Source of the DNA: an uncultured Clostridia bacterium
Lineage (GTDB): Bacteria; Bacillota; Dehalobacteriia; UBA4068; CALXSR01
Direction: 5' to 3'
Assembly (NCBI GenBank): GCA_944391215.1
Contig: CALXSR010000017.1
Coordinates: 1-43,471, forward strand
Length of the DNA: 43,471 nucleotides
Below, piece by piece: positions 25,177 to 34,696 of the stretch. Position 1 is the stretch's first letter. Each line of letters starts with the position of its first letter. Position numbers and translations under genes: made by a program. The notes under the pieces are model-generated. The model was not told the DNA's origin. It did no database searches and was given only the letters and a program-made list of their open reading frames with translations.

Positions 25177-27531
25177 ATGGAACAAAATACCTTGCAGAAA
25201 TTGGAATACCATAAAATTATACAAATGTTGTCCGATTGTGCAAGTTTTTCTTTAGGAAAACAATTATGTTGCGATTTAGAGCCTTATGAAGAATTGGATT
25301 TGGCCAAAAAAAAATTAGCGGAAACTACCGAAGCCAAAGATATTTATCGTTTATATCCTGGTTTTTCTTTGGGTCCTTTGCGTGATATTAAGGAGGCTTT
25401 GCACCATTGTACGATCGGCGGTATTTTAGATATTTCTTCTTTGGTGGCAATTAGCGATGTATGCAGAGCAAGTCGACAAAATAAAACTTTTTTTACTGAT
25501 TTAAAAACAGCACATCCCATTTTAAAGGGGATGGCTAAAGAGCTTGGCGTTTACAAGACAATTGAAACTGTGGTAGAAAAGGCGATTACCGCGGAAATGC
25601 AAATTGCGGATACCGCTAGTCCTAGATTATATCAAATTCGATTACGTAGTAAAAATGCACAGGAAAAGATACGGAGCCGTTTAGATCACTTTGTGCGCAA
25701 TCCCAGTACAGCAAAATATTTACAGGATCCTATTTTTACAATGCGCGATGGCCGTTATGTGGTTCCAGTGAAACAAGAATACCGCTCTCAGGTACAAGGA
25801 ATTGTCCATGATATGAGCGCTAGTGGTGCCACTTTGTTTATTGAACCATTATCGGTAATGGAGGCCAATAATGATTTACTGAAATTGCAAAGAGAAGAAG
25901 AAGAAGAAGTAAATGCAGTTTTAAGGGCTTTGAGTTTAGTTGTTGCTGGTTTTACGGATGATTTAAAGGCTAGCTTGGATATTTTAACAGAATTAGATTT
26001 TATTTTTGCAAGAGCCCGTTTAAGCGAAAAAATGAATGCTTTTGCCCCTAAAATGAATACGGATGGCCAAATTAAATTGGTTGCAGCGCGGCATCCTCTA
26101 TTAAAGGGGAGTGTGGTTCCTTTGCATATTGCCATGAACCGTAATTTGGCAGCCATGGTAATCACCGGGCCTAATACGGGCGGTAAAACAGTTTGCTTAA
26201 AAACAGTAGGGCTTTTAACTGCCATGGCTTTATCTGGTTTACATGTGCCAGCAGACGAAGGGACGGAAATTTCTTATTTTAAAGATATTTTTGCTGATAT
26301 TGGCGATGAACAAAGTATCGAACAATCTTTGAGTACCTTTTCTTCTCATATGGTGAATATTGTACGGATTTTAAAAGAAGCATCAAAACAATCTTTGGTT
26401 CTTTTAGATGAATTAGGCGCAGGCACTGACCCGCAAGAGGGGGCGGCTTTGGCTATGGCTATTTTAGAAAATTTATATAAAAAAGGAGCTAAAATAGTAG
26501 CAACTACGCATTATAGCGAATTAAAGGCTTTTGCTTATAACCATGAAGGTTTTATCAATGCTAGTATGGAGTTTGATGTGGAAACACTAAGTCCTACGTA
26601 CCGTTTATTTATGGGTATTCCGGGCAAAAGTAATGCTTTTGAAATTGCCAGCCGCTTAGGGATCGAATCACCAGTGATTGAAAGAGCGAGCCTGTTTTTA
26701 AGGCCGGATGATACACAAGTAGCTGATTTAATTAGTGGATTAGAACGGGATCGTTTACGGGCGGAACAAGAAAGAAAAGCAGCCCAAGAAGAACTATTGG
26801 TCGTGCAGGAAAAAAGAAGATCCTTAGAAGCCAAAGAAATAGCGCTGAAAAACCAAGAGGTTGTTATTTTGCGGCAAGCAAAGCAAGAAGCGCTGCGTAT
26901 TGTGGAAGAAAATAGGAATAAGAGCGAAGCGCTATTAAAAGAAATGCAGGAGCAATTAAAGGCTTCGGGAGTCAATCAAAGAGAATTGCAAAAGCAAAAA
27001 GATAAAATGCGAGAAATGGAAAATCAATTACACAATGCGATTCCACAAGAACAATATGCCGGATTACCGCCGCGAGAAATTGCTTTAGGACAAATGGTGG
27101 ATATTCCGAAGTTAAGGCAACATGGATACGTTTTAACTTTACCAAATTCGAATGGAGATTTACAAGTACAAGCTGGAATTTTAAAAATTACGGTAAATAT
27201 AAGTGATTTGCGAGCTTCTGACAAGGAAGAAGGAAAAACAGGTCACACGCGCTTAAGTGGTTTGCAAATGCAAAAGGCTTCTCAAGTGAATGCAGAAATT
27301 GATTTACGAGGACAATTACCAGAAGAAGCGCTGGAGAACTTGGGAAAATATTTAGATGACGCCTATATGGCCGGTTTAAAAAGAGCGAGAGTGATTCATG
27401 GCAAGGGGACGGGAGTCCTAAGGAAAACTTTGCAGGCTTATTTAAAAACCCATCCATTGGTGGAAAGTTATCAGATCGGGGATTATTTTGAAGGCGGTAT
27501 GGGCGTTACTGTAGTAGAGTTAAAGCCCTGA
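25177..27531 (+). CDS. mutS2: MutS2 endonuclease/ribosome-rescue ATPase
   Basis: The 784-residue protein has the MutS2 layout: clamp and lever helices, an ABC-type ATPase with Walker A GPNTGGKT near residue 329 and Walker B VLLDELGAGTDP near 408, a coiled coil at about 515-620, and a C-terminal Smr domain from about 708 (IDLRGQ...HGKGTGVLR). MutS2 suppresses recombination and in B. subtilis also rescues collided ribosomes. It abuts the U32 gene, with the AAGGAGAG site inside that gene's end, so translation is coupled. zapA and mutS2 are also close in B. subtilis. Confidence 0.95.
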   Translation: MEQNTLQKLEYHKIIQMLSDCASFSLGKQLCCDLEPYEELDLAKKKLAETTEAKDIYRLYPGFSLGPLRDIKEALHHCTIGGILDISSLVAISDVCRASRQNKTFFTDLKTAHPILKGMAKELGVYKTIETVVEKAITAEMQIADTASPRLYQIRLRSKNAQEKIRSRLDHFVRNPSTAKYLQDPIFTMRDGRYVVPVKQEYRSQVQGIVHDMSASGATLFIEPLSVMEANNDLLKLQREEEEEVNAVLRALSLVVAGFTDDLKASLDILTELDFIFARARLSEKMNAFAPKMNTDGQIKLVAARHPLLKGSVVPLHIAMNRNLAAMVITGPNTGGKTVCLKTVGLLTAMALSGLHVPADEGTEISYFKDIFADIGDEQSIEQSLSTFSSHMVNIVRILKEASKQSLVLLDELGAGTDPQEGAALAMAILENLYKKGAKIVATTHYSELKAFAYNHEGFINASMEFDVETLSPTYRLFMGIPGKSNAFEIASRLGIESPVIERASLFLRPDDTQVADLISGLERDRLRAEQERKAAQEELLVVQEKRRSLEAKEIALKNQEVVILRQAKQEALRIVEENRNKSEALLKEMQEQLKASGVNQRELQKQKDKMREMENQLHNAIPQEQYAGLPPREIALGQMVDIPKLRQHGYVLTLPNSNGDLQVQAGILKITVNISDLRASDKEEGKTGHTRLSGLQMQKASQVNAEIDLRGQLPEEALENLGKYLDDAYMAGLKRARVIHGKGTGVLRKTLQAYLKTHPLVESYQIGDYFEGGMGVTVVELKP

Positions 27532-27547
27532 TAGCAAATTAAATGAA

Positions 27548-27583
27548 AGAGGCTACCATAAAACTTTGGTAGCCTCTCTTTTG
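27548..27583. terminator. Terminator between convergent mutS2 and PBP genes
   Basis: AGAGGCTACCA at 27548-27558 pairs with TGGTAGCCTCT at 27567-27577, followed by CTTTTGTTTT. It can work for the rightward mutS2 transcript and may help the leftward one. Confidence 0.82.
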
Positions 27584-27600
27584 TTTTAGGTTTTGAGGTT

Positions 27601-30459
27601 TTAGGGGATGGTGACGGTAATTTCTTGTGACCATTCGCTCTTATCGCCATCGCCGCCATTGGCTGCAGCCTGAATGCGGTATGTGTAAGTAGAGCCAGAT
27701 TCTACTTTACTATCATCTAAGTCAGTAAAATAGGTGCGCATGGTAACTTTTTCTCCATTATCATTCTTTTCTACAATATAAAGCGTATCCGAATTATTTT
27801 GCTTGTCTGTCCATGTTAGTTTTACTTTATAACCGTTATCGGTTTTTACTGCAGAGGCGCTAAAATTAGTTGGCATTTTAATGGGCCCTTGCTCTGGTAC
27901 TGTGCCAGAACCATCGTCTGGATTTGGGTTGTTTGTTTCTCCGGTAATACGGTGATCGGATAGTTCGCAGTAGGTATTGGGTATATAGTCATTCCCAAAA
28001 TACTTATCTTCCCGATATTCATCAGGACAACCCCCTGTTTGCCCGGCAGCGGGCACATTTGCCAAATAATAGCGTCCTTGATGGCGCGGATCGGTACAAA
28101 CAGTAACCGTTTTGCCAGTTTGAGCAGCTGTGGAAGAATTATGCACGGAGCAGGTGGCCGAGGAAATATATAAGTCAATATCTTGTACTTTGCTGCTAAT
28201 ACTAATTTCGTTTCCATTGCTGTCGGTAGGCCAAGGAATCTTCACCTTATTGATTCTTTGGGGACAATAAGCGCCAGCTAACTGCCCAGAAACGGGACAT
28301 ACTTCAACCATTTTCCAAATATTTGATTCTTCTGTAGGTACATTTGCTTTGTTGAATAGTTCCGTTTTCACGTATTCTCCAGGAGTTAATAAAGACGGCA
28401 ACATGCCGGATTTTGAATCAATTTTAACACTCACAATATTTTCCGGTCTGGTAAATTGTTTCACTGGAAGGTTCACAGAACCGGCGGTGACAACCCGTTT
28501 CCAAAGCAAAGCAGGGTATTTACCACCATAAATTTGTCTTAGATATTGGGCATGGCCATTATCGTCCATATCTTCATCATAGCCCATCCAAACCACACCA
28601 ACCATTTCCGGGGTATAGGCAGCCCACCAAGCATCTTTATTACCAGTTTTCCCTTTAAACAATGGGGTATCTGGCAATTCAACAGTACCAGTTTTCCCTG
28701 CTACAGGACGATTCATTTTGGCATTGGTACCAGTACCGGACTGCACAACAGTTTCTAACATATCCGTAATTAAATAAGCTGTTTCCTTAGAAAAAACAAC
28801 TTCTTGTTTGGTCTGGTTGGTATAAATTTCTTCCCCATTCCTATCAGTAATACGAGTAATGGCATAAGGCTCGGTATAAATACCTTCGTTGGCAAAGGTA
28901 GCATAAGCGGCTGCCATTTGCAGAGGAGATACCCCATGGGTTAAACCGCCTAGGCCAACGGCCAAGCCGCTATCTTTTTCTTTATCTAATTCAATGCCCA
29001 TCTTTTGCATATAGGGTAGGGCGGTATCTACACCAATTAACTGCAAAAACCGTACTGCAGGGACATTAATAGAATATTGAATAGCTGTCCGCATCGATAC
29101 CAATCCCCGCCAGGTGCCATCATAGTTGGTAGGTGTATAAGGTTTTGAAGAAGTTCCGAAATTTGTTGGTATATCATTTACTACGCTAGCAGGGGAATAG
29201 CCGTTTTCCACCGCTGGACCATAAACCGCAATTGGTTTAAAGGTTGAGCCTGGCTGTCTTGCCATATCAGTTGCCCGATTAAAACCACGTTTGGTAGTAT
29301 GTTCTCGACCGCCCATCATACCTTTGATTCCACCATTATGTGCATCTACCACTACCATAGCGCATTGTACTGGGTTATCTGATACAGAGGAGGGAAAATT
29401 ATTTTCATTGGTAAAAGCAGTTTCCATTTCACTTTGTACCAAAGGATCTAAAGCTGTATAAATATGCAATCCTCCAGTATAAACCATGCCTGTGTCTAAA
29501 CCTAATTCCTGCAAGATATCTTCTGTTTCTCCGATGACATAATCCGTATACCATGGGAAAATATAATCGGAAGCAGTTACCTTGCCTCTTTTTACCACTA
29601 ATTCTTCTTGTTTGGCTAGTTCTACCTGTTCTTTATATTCTGGCTTATATTCTGCCAAATTGTCTAAGACTTGATTTCTAACTTTTAAAGAATTTTCTTC
29701 ATTATAAAGGGGAGAGTATAGTCTGGGATTACGAATTGTTCCAACTAAAACGGCTGCTTCAGCCATAGTAATATCTTTTACGTCTTTATCAAAAAAAGCT
29801 TGGCTAGCCGATTGTACCCCATAATAATTTTCACCGAAATAAATTTCGTTTAGGTAATAATATAAAATTTCGTCTTTGGTATAGTGTCTTTCAATCTGAA
29901 TAGCAAGTAAAGCTTCTTTAATTTTTCTAGTCCATTGTTTATCCTGGTTTTTTAATATAGCATTTCTAGCTAACTGCATGGTAATGGTACTGGCCCCTTG
30001 ACTAAGGGAGCCGCTTTTGATATCAGCAAACAAGGCGCCACCGACCCGGATAACGTCAATACCAAAATGATCGTAAAAACGCGCATCTTCTGTCCCTAAA
30101 AAAGCGTCTATTAAATATTGCGGCATATCTTCCAGTTTTACGGAGGTTCTATTCTGCGAGCTATGCAACTCCATAAAAATATCACCATTTACATCGTATA
30201 GAAAACTAGTTTGTGCTGTATTTAAATCTTCTGGTGACCACTGGGGCAAATCTTTTGCAATACTGGCTACCGTTGCTAAAACAACAATGGTTCCAACCAG
30301 AAAGCAAATAATAAATGCTGTAATAATTACCGGTAAAATTTTTAGTTTTCTTTTTTTCTTGTGAGAACGAGGCGTGGTATCGACTCGATCTACATTCCTG
30401 GTATTTTTACTTCTTCTAGAAGAGTTTCTACTGGGTCTTCTAGGAATTCTATCTACCAT
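27601..30459 (-). CDS. Class A penicillin-binding protein with fibronectin III tail
   Basis: This 952-residue enzyme polymerises and cross-links peptidoglycan. After a basic cytoplasmic stretch, a membrane helix lies at about 42-66. The glycosyltransferase domain (about 85-260) has EDARFYDHFG and QGASTITMQLARN. The transpeptidase has Ser405-x-x-Lys408 (STFK), a SIN motif (YSINVP) and Lys589-Thr-Gly-Thr. A linker with several cysteines leads to a fibronectin type III domain at about 860-952, which may bind polysaccharide. AGGAGG precedes the ATG. Two TATAAT-like sites lie upstream near 30510-30522 on the minus strand. It is divergent from yunB. Confidence 0.95.
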   Translation of the reverse strand: MVDRIPRRPSRNSSRRSKNTRNVDRVDTTPRSHKKKRKLKILPVIITAFIICFLVGTIVVLATVASIAKDLPQWSPEDLNTAQTSFLYDVNGDIFMELHSSQNRTSVKLEDMPQYLIDAFLGTEDARFYDHFGIDVIRVGGALFADIKSGSLSQGASTITMQLARNAILKNQDKQWTRKIKEALLAIQIERHYTKDEILYYYLNEIYFGENYYGVQSASQAFFDKDVKDITMAEAAVLVGTIRNPRLYSPLYNEENSLKVRNQVLDNLAEYKPEYKEQVELAKQEELVVKRGKVTASDYIFPWYTDYVIGETEDILQELGLDTGMVYTGGLHIYTALDPLVQSEMETAFTNENNFPSSVSDNPVQCAMVVVDAHNGGIKGMMGGREHTTKRGFNRATDMARQPGSTFKPIAVYGPAVENGYSPASVVNDIPTNFGTSSKPYTPTNYDGTWRGLVSMRTAIQYSINVPAVRFLQLIGVDTALPYMQKMGIELDKEKDSGLAVGLGGLTHGVSPLQMAAAYATFANEGIYTEPYAITRITDRNGEEIYTNQTKQEVVFSKETAYLITDMLETVVQSGTGTNAKMNRPVAGKTGTVELPDTPLFKGKTGNKDAWWAAYTPEMVGVVWMGYDEDMDDNGHAQYLRQIYGGKYPALLWKRVVTAGSVNLPVKQFTRPENIVSVKIDSKSGMLPSLLTPGEYVKTELFNKANVPTEESNIWKMVEVCPVSGQLAGAYCPQRINKVKIPWPTDSNGNEISISSKVQDIDLYISSATCSVHNSSTAAQTGKTVTVCTDPRHQGRYYLANVPAAGQTGGCPDEYREDKYFGNDYIPNTYCELSDHRITGETNNPNPDDGSGTVPEQGPIKMPTNFSASAVKTDNGYKVKLTWTDKQNNSDTLYIVEKNDNGEKVTMRTYFTDLDDSKVESGSTYTYRIQAAANGGDGDKSEWSQEITVTIP

Positions 30460-30655
30460 TTTTTATCCTCCTAAAAGGTAAGTTTTGGTTTTTATATATC
30501 TGATAACAATTATACATTATAGCACATTTTATTTACGGAATAAAAGTATGCTTTGTTCCCATTTTACCTGTAAAACACAAAAATATCAAATTTGTAAGGT
30601 ACGTCGTAACAAATGGCAAGCCTTTTTCATATAGTGTGGTGCGGAGGTGAGCGCA

Positions 30656-31324
30656 ATGTGGGGTAGGCAAAGCTACTGGAAAGGAAAAGCATGTATTCTT
30701 ATGGTAATTGTGATTATTGTTTCTATTGTGGTGGTAGAAAAGCAATTACATCCTATTATTAATATTATGGCAAGGCAAAAAGCGCATGCCACAGTAGTAC
30801 GTATTGTACAACAATCGGTAAAGGAGCAAATGGCAAAAGAAAATGTTCGAGATTTCATGATCATAGAAAAAGATGATGAGGGAAAAATTACTTATATGGC
30901 GCCGGATACCGTGAAAATCAATCAACTTTCTTCTCAAATATTATTAACGATTGAAGAGTCTTTAAGTAATATGGAACGACAAAATATTAAAATTCCGCTG
31001 GGGGCTGCCACTGGTAGTAAATTGTTTTCTTCGGTCGGCCCTTCCGTTTCTATGGACATTATTCCTGTGGGTGTTGTAGAAGGAGAGGTAAGCAATAGTT
31101 TTACGGAAGCTGGTATTAACCAAACGAAACATACGGTTGATATGGATATTTCCGTTGCCGTGAATGTTGCAGTCCCTTTAGATCAGTTTGAAATGGAAGT
31201 GGATGTATCCTTGCCAATTTGTGAAAGTATTATTGTAGGGCCTATTCCGAATACCTATATGAATATCGAAGGCAGTGGATTACTTTCTGCAGCGTTTAAC
31301 CATAAAAATGCAGTAACAGAATAG
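30656..31324 (+). CDS. yunB: Sporulation protein YunB
   Basis: The 222-residue protein matches YunB, a membrane protein made in the mother cell and needed for efficient sporulation. A single membrane segment at about 9-26 is followed by an extracytoplasmic domain with the family patterns IPLGAATGSKLFSSVGPS near 108, SFTEAGINQTKH near 144 and VGPIPNTY close to the C-terminus. GGAGGTG at 30643-30649 fits the ATG at 30656 better than the GTG at 30647. It is transcribed alone and followed by a terminator. Confidence 0.88.
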   Translation: MWGRQSYWKGKACILMVIVIIVSIVVVEKQLHPIINIMARQKAHATVVRIVQQSVKEQMAKENVRDFMIIEKDDEGKITYMAPDTVKINQLSSQILLTIEESLSNMERQNIKIPLGAATGSKLFSSVGPSVSMDIIPVGVVEGEVSNSFTEAGINQTKHTVDMDISVAVNVAVPLDQFEMEVDVSLPICESIIVGPIPNTYMNIEGSGLLSAAFNHKNAVTE

Positions 31325-31354
31325 AAAAGAAAAGGAATCTTTTTGATTGCAAAG

Positions 31355-31390
31355 CAAAAGGCCATTCTTATAGAGTGGTCTTTTGTTTTT
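31355..31390 (+). terminator. Terminator of yunB
   Basis: CAAAAGGCCATTC pairs with GAGTGGTCTTTTG with two wobble pairs, followed by T-rich DNA. Confidence 0.7.
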
Positions 31391-31593
31391 GATATATTAG
31401 ATATAATTGAAAGGGTAAAAGAATCTCTTTGTTCTAGATGTGTTTGATATGATACCTTGCCCAAAATATCGGCCGAAATACACAAAGCTTTCTTTTTATG
31501 TCGTTTCATCTTATCGTTTTAAATGTCTCTGGTAAAATCGACGGTGTTTTACCATCAATAGTTATCTACAGCAGGGAGGAATAGAATAACTTA

Positions 31594-31622
31594 TTTACTA
31601 TTAAAGGATTATTTGATATAAT
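31594..31622 (+). promoter_or_regulatory. SigA promoter of yebC
   Basis: TTTACT at 31594-31599, 17 bases, TATAAT at 31617-31622. It lies 40 bases ahead of yebC. Confidence 0.72.
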
Positions 31623-31662
31623 AATAAAGTTATTGAATTGCAAATCCTAAGGAGGTTATCGT

Positions 31663-32418
31663 ATGTCTGGGCATTCGAAATGGGCTACTATTAAAAGAAA
31701 AAAAGGAAAAATTGATGACGAAAGAGGAAAAATATTTACTAAAATATCGAAAGAAATTTTTGTTGCTGTAAAATTAGGCGGCCCTGATCCGGATGGAAAT
31801 TTCCGTTTAAAATTATGTATTCAAAAAGCGAAAGCAAATAATATGCCGAACGATAATATCAAACGCTGTATTCAAAAAGCGGCCGGTAATGTAGAGGGAG
31901 AAGGTTATGACGAAGCCGTTTATGAAGGATATGGTCCAGAAGGGGTAGCGGTTTTATGCGATATTTTAACCGATAACCGTAATCGCACTGCTAGTGAAAT
32001 TCGTTATATTTTTTCCCGCAATAATGGTAATTTGGGAGAAGCTGGTTGTGTAGCTTGGATGTTTGATAGAAAAGGCCGTATTGTTATTGATATGGAAGAA
32101 AAAGATGAAGACGATGTAATGATGTTAGCTTTGGATGCTGGTGCGGAAGATTTTGTGGTAAATGAAGAAGAAGCGGAAATTATTACGGCTCCGGATGCTT
32201 TAGAAACGGTACGGCAAACTTTATTAGATGCCGGTATTGAGGCCAAAGAGGCAGAAAATACGATGATTCCACAAAACACGATAGAAATTTCTGATTTAGA
32301 AACGGCTAAGAAATTATTGCGTTTGGTGGATGCCTTAGAAGATAATGACGACGTACAAAACGTTTACTATAATGCCAGTATTTCTGACGATGTTATGGAA
32401 CAGTTGGAAGCAGAATAA
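31663..32418 (+). CDS. yebC: YebC/PmpR family protein
   Basis: This 251-residue protein starts MSGHSKWATIKRKK and has the three-domain YebC fold, with LTDNRNRTASEIR near 108-120 and AWMFDRKG near 136. Family members act as regulators or as translation factors that relieve ribosome stalling. AAGGAGG lies before the ATG. It has its own promoter and terminator. In Clostridia yebC is often followed by bofC and ruvC; here a broken small gene and a bofC-like gene follow. Confidence 0.95.
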   Translation: MSGHSKWATIKRKKGKIDDERGKIFTKISKEIFVAVKLGGPDPDGNFRLKLCIQKAKANNMPNDNIKRCIQKAAGNVEGEGYDEAVYEGYGPEGVAVLCDILTDNRNRTASEIRYIFSRNNGNLGEAGCVAWMFDRKGRIVIDMEEKDEDDVMMLALDAGAEDFVVNEEEAEIITAPDALETVRQTLLDAGIEAKEAENTMIPQNTIEISDLETAKKLLRLVDALEDNDDVQNVYYNASISDDVMEQLEAE

Positions 32419-32420
32419 AA

Positions 32421-32447
32421 AAGACCCCTTAAGGGGTCTTATATTTT
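32421..32447 (+). terminator. Terminator of yebC
   Basis: A perfect 20-base palindrome (AAGACCCCTT mirrored) followed by ATATTTTATT. Confidence 0.8.
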
Positions 32448-32467
32448 ATTCTATTCTATTCTGTTGA

Positions 32468-32823
32468 TTATTTGACAGTACACGTAGACATTCTTAATTT
32501 TTTTACTTCGTTTCCTTTATTGTTAATGATAATAGGCTGGAATTCTGAATGTGTTTTATAAAGTTTAAATACCAGACCGTCTTGTCCCGGGTACATGTCC
32601 CTTATTTGCCTATAAACAAATTTTCTTTCACCAATTTCTAAGTATTGAAAAATGATGGTTTCGATTTCTTTATTGCTAAAGCATTGTAAAATATCTTCTG
32701 TTTCATGCGTTTGATAATTGTTTTAGCTTCTTTTAATGTAGCGCCGGTACATTTAAATGTGCCGCGATTAATCACTAACATCATCGATGAGTTGCCCAGC
32801 AAAAGGAATGGCATTGTTGTCAT
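32468..32823 (-). pseudogene. Frameshifted small gene of unknown function
   Basis: Read leftwards from an ATG at 32823, with GGGGTG seven bases ahead, the frame starts MTTMPFLLLGNSSMMLV and stops early at 32638. A second frame continues it with good codon use from about 32712 to a stop at 32468 (THETEDILQC near its start, MSTCTVK at the end). Adding one A to the AAA run at 32710-32712 (minus strand) joins the two into a 118-residue protein. I do not recognise the family. The single-base change could be real, a phase switch or an assembly error. Confidence 0.6.
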
Positions 32824-32975
32824 TTACAACACCCCGCTTTCTTTCCTTAATTTTAGTATAAAGATTTCACGTTTAAAAGTTAATGGATTCCCTTTGCAAT
32901 ACTTTGAACAAGATTCTATTTGCATAAATTAGAATATTTTGGGGCATATTACCAGTTAAATAGGAGGGATGCCCA

Positions 32976-33590
32976 ATGCAAGAAAACCGTTTTCCCGAGG
33001 ATTGGCAACAAGAAGAACAGATAAAAGAAGAAAAAGGCCGTAGTCCATGGACTAGTTTAATAATTGGCTTGTTGGCAATCGTTGCTATATTAACGGTATT
33101 TACTTTTTTTATTTTAAATAAAGAGCCTAAAAAACAGCCACAAAATAATCTGCCCCAAATATCAGAACAAAATAGGGTACAAAATCAAATAGAAATTTCT
33201 GCTCAGCAAATTTACTATAAAGGATGCGGGCATATTATTGTTTTGGATCAGGTGGATGAAAATTTGGCTAAACTGGACTGGCATATCCCCGAGCATATGG
33301 GTTGGACTTTATTAGCGGCACAGGAAAATGGAGGATATGTGATTGGCAAAGAAGAAGATGGCCTCTGTCCGGAGGATCAAACAAAAAGGCATTTAGTCAT
33401 TTATAGTGAAAACGAATTGGCTTCCTATGCAGGAACAGCTGGTATGAATGGGGAATTGATTCGAACTTATCAAATGGATTGGCAGCAATTACCCCAAGAG
33501 TTGCAAGAGCAGCTGCAAGGGGACGGTATGAACTTTGCTGATGAGGAAGATTTACTACAAGCTCTGGATAGTTTTGATGAATATTTATAA
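32976..33590 (+). CDS. bofC: BofC-like sporulation protein
   Basis: The 204-residue protein has one membrane helix at about 29-47 and an outer domain. The pattern YYKGCGHII, then GLCPEDQTKRH, then a late LPQELQEQLQGDG is that of clostridial proteins with BofC domains. BofC in B. subtilis acts in the forespore membrane to control the SpoIVB protease and sigma-K checkpoint. The place downstream of yebC supports the assignment, because yebC-bofC-ruvC is a usual clostridial order; ruvC is missing here. TAGGAGGGA precedes the ATG. Identity is by pattern and context, not search. Confidence 0.68.
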   Translation: MQENRFPEDWQQEEQIKEEKGRSPWTSLIIGLLAIVAILTVFTFFILNKEPKKQPQNNLPQISEQNRVQNQIEISAQQIYYKGCGHIIVLDQVDENLAKLDWHIPEHMGWTLLAAQENGGYVIGKEEDGLCPEDQTKRHLVIYSENELASYAGTAGMNGELIRTYQMDWQQLPQELQEQLQGDGMNFADEEDLLQALDSFDEYL

Positions 33591-33600
33591 AACTAAAAAT

Positions 33601-33628
33601 AAAACGACGTAAAAACGTCGTTTTTTAT
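33601..33628 (+). terminator. Terminator of the bofC-like gene
   Basis: AAAACGACGT pairs with ACGTCGTTTT around an AAAA loop, followed by T. Confidence 0.87.
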
Positions 33629-33705
33629 TTTTTAATAGGAAAGAAGGAAAAAGGCTTTTCGTATAAAATAATCATTAAGTAGTTTGACAGAAAGAAGGAA
33701 AGGCT

Positions 33706-34164
33706 ATGCATATTGTTTTGGTAGAACCTGAAATTCCGGCAAATACCGGAAATATTTCCCGTACCTGCGCTGTTACAGGCAGTAGCTTGCATTTGGTGCG
33801 TCCTTTGGGTTTTTCGGTAGACGATAAAAGTTTAAAAAGGGCCGGCTTGGATTATTGGCATTTATTAGATTTGCATTACTATGATAGTTTTCAAGAAGTG
33901 CGTGATCAGTACCCGCAAGGCAATTTTTGGTTTCTTACTACCAAAGCCCAAAAAAATTATCATACCGTTCGTTTTGGCCCTGATGATTTCTTAGTGTTTG
34001 GGAAAGAAACCGCTGGGTTATCAGCAGAAATTCGGGAAGCCAATGCGGAACATTGCTTAAGGATACCTATGGGAAAAGATATCCGTAGCTTAAATTTATC
34101 CAATTCCGTTGCTATTGTATTGTATGAAGCATTACGACAAAACAATTTTCCTCATTTGTTTTAA
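33706..34164 (+). CDS. trmL: tRNA (cytidine/uridine-34 2'-O)-methyltransferase TrmL
   Basis: This 152-residue SPOUT enzyme methylates the ribose of the wobble base in certain leucine tRNAs. The trefoil-knot motifs are intact: IPANTGNISRTC at 9-20, FGKETAGL near 103 and the C-terminal RIPM...RSLNLSNSVAI. The length is typical. AGAAGGAAAGG lies before the ATG. The tRNA-Pro gene follows 48 bases downstream but has its own promoter. Confidence 0.93.
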   Translation: MHIVLVEPEIPANTGNISRTCAVTGSSLHLVRPLGFSVDDKSLKRAGLDYWHLLDLHYYDSFQEVRDQYPQGNFWFLTTKAQKNYHTVRFGPDDFLVFGKETAGLSAEIREANAEHCLRIPMGKDIRSLNLSNSVAIVLYEALRQNNFPHLF

Positions 34165-34173
34165 ATTTAAGCA

Positions 34174-34202
34174 TTGACCTAAAGGCATTTTTGCGGTAAA
34201 AT
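34174..34202 (+). promoter_or_regulatory. Promoter of tRNA-Pro
   Basis: TTGACC at 34174-34179, 17 bases, TAAAAT at 34197-34202, ten bases ahead of the mature tRNA. Confidence 0.8.
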
Positions 34203-34212
34203 ATTCTGGTAT

Positions 34213-34289
34213 CGGGGTGTGGCTCAGCTTGGTAGAGCGCTGCGTTCGGGACGCAGAGGCCGGAGGTTCAAATCCTCTCACCCCGACCA
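34213..34289 (+). tRNA. tRNA-Pro(CGG)
   Basis: The acceptor stem CGGGGTG pairs with CACCCCG. CTGCG/CGCAG encloses TTCGGGA with anticodon CGG, reading CCG. The TpsiC arm has GGTTCAAATCC, and CCA is encoded. No strong terminator follows; the run of A after CCA and the next gene suggest read-through. Confidence 0.95.
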
Positions 34290-34340
34290 AAAAATAAAGA
34301 ATCACTAATATGGTTAATATATTTGAAAAGAGGTAAATAG

Positions 34341-34562
34341 ATGCAAAAGCTAGTGTATTTAAGCAATAGCCGAGATTATACTGAGCAAGGTAATATCAAT
34401 GAAAATAAATATTTTCTCCATATTAATGGTTTGTTAGATCAAGGCTGGAAAGTTGCGCACATCACCCAAAATGTGGTGGAAATTGACGACAATCAAAACC
34501 CGTCCCGCAAAGAAACTTTTGTCGCTTTTGTTTTGCTGGAAAAGTCAGAAGAAGGCAAATAG
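34341..34562 (+). CDS. Small protein of unknown function
   Basis: The 73-residue soluble protein has no signal peptide. A central INGLLDQGWKVAHIT segment followed by a FVAFVLLEK strand near the end gives a short beta-alpha-beta look reminiscent of DUF4177-type proteins, but the resemblance is weak. AAAAGAGG precedes the ATG. It lies between tRNA-Pro and the Nudix gene and is followed by a strong terminator. Confidence 0.6.
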   Translation: MQKLVYLSNSRDYTEQGNINENKYFLHINGLLDQGWKVAHITQNVVEIDDNQNPSRKETFVAFVLLEKSEEGK

Positions 34563-34596
34563 TTTTATGTGCTTTTATTGGTATGAAAACATAGGG

Positions 34597-34628
34597 AAAC
34601 CGAATCGAATATTCGATTCGGTTTTTTA
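34597..34628 (+). terminator. Terminator, 28-base perfect palindrome
   Basis: Positions 34597-34624 are perfectly self-complementary around GAATATTC, followed by T. It separates the small gene from the Nudix gene. Confidence 0.88.
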
Positions 34629-34696
34629 TTACTAGTTTATCATTTCTCACAGTATAACAGTATAATAGGATAATAATGATCGATTGAGGGTTGCTT

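Larger units (their letters stand above)
31325..31662. other. Intergenic region between yunB and yebC
   Basis: This 338-base gap contains the yunB terminator (31355-31390), a small hairpin of GGTAAAA at 31531-31537 with TTTTACC at 31547-31553, an orphan GGGAGGA at 31575-31581 with no start codon behind it, and the yebC promoter. I see no convincing gene in it. A small sporulation RNA or peptide cannot be excluded. Confidence 0.45.

Noticed and set aside
31255..31509. Leftward 84-residue frame across the yunB terminator
   Set aside because: It overlaps yunB and a terminator, has no ribosome binding site and shows no family resemblance.
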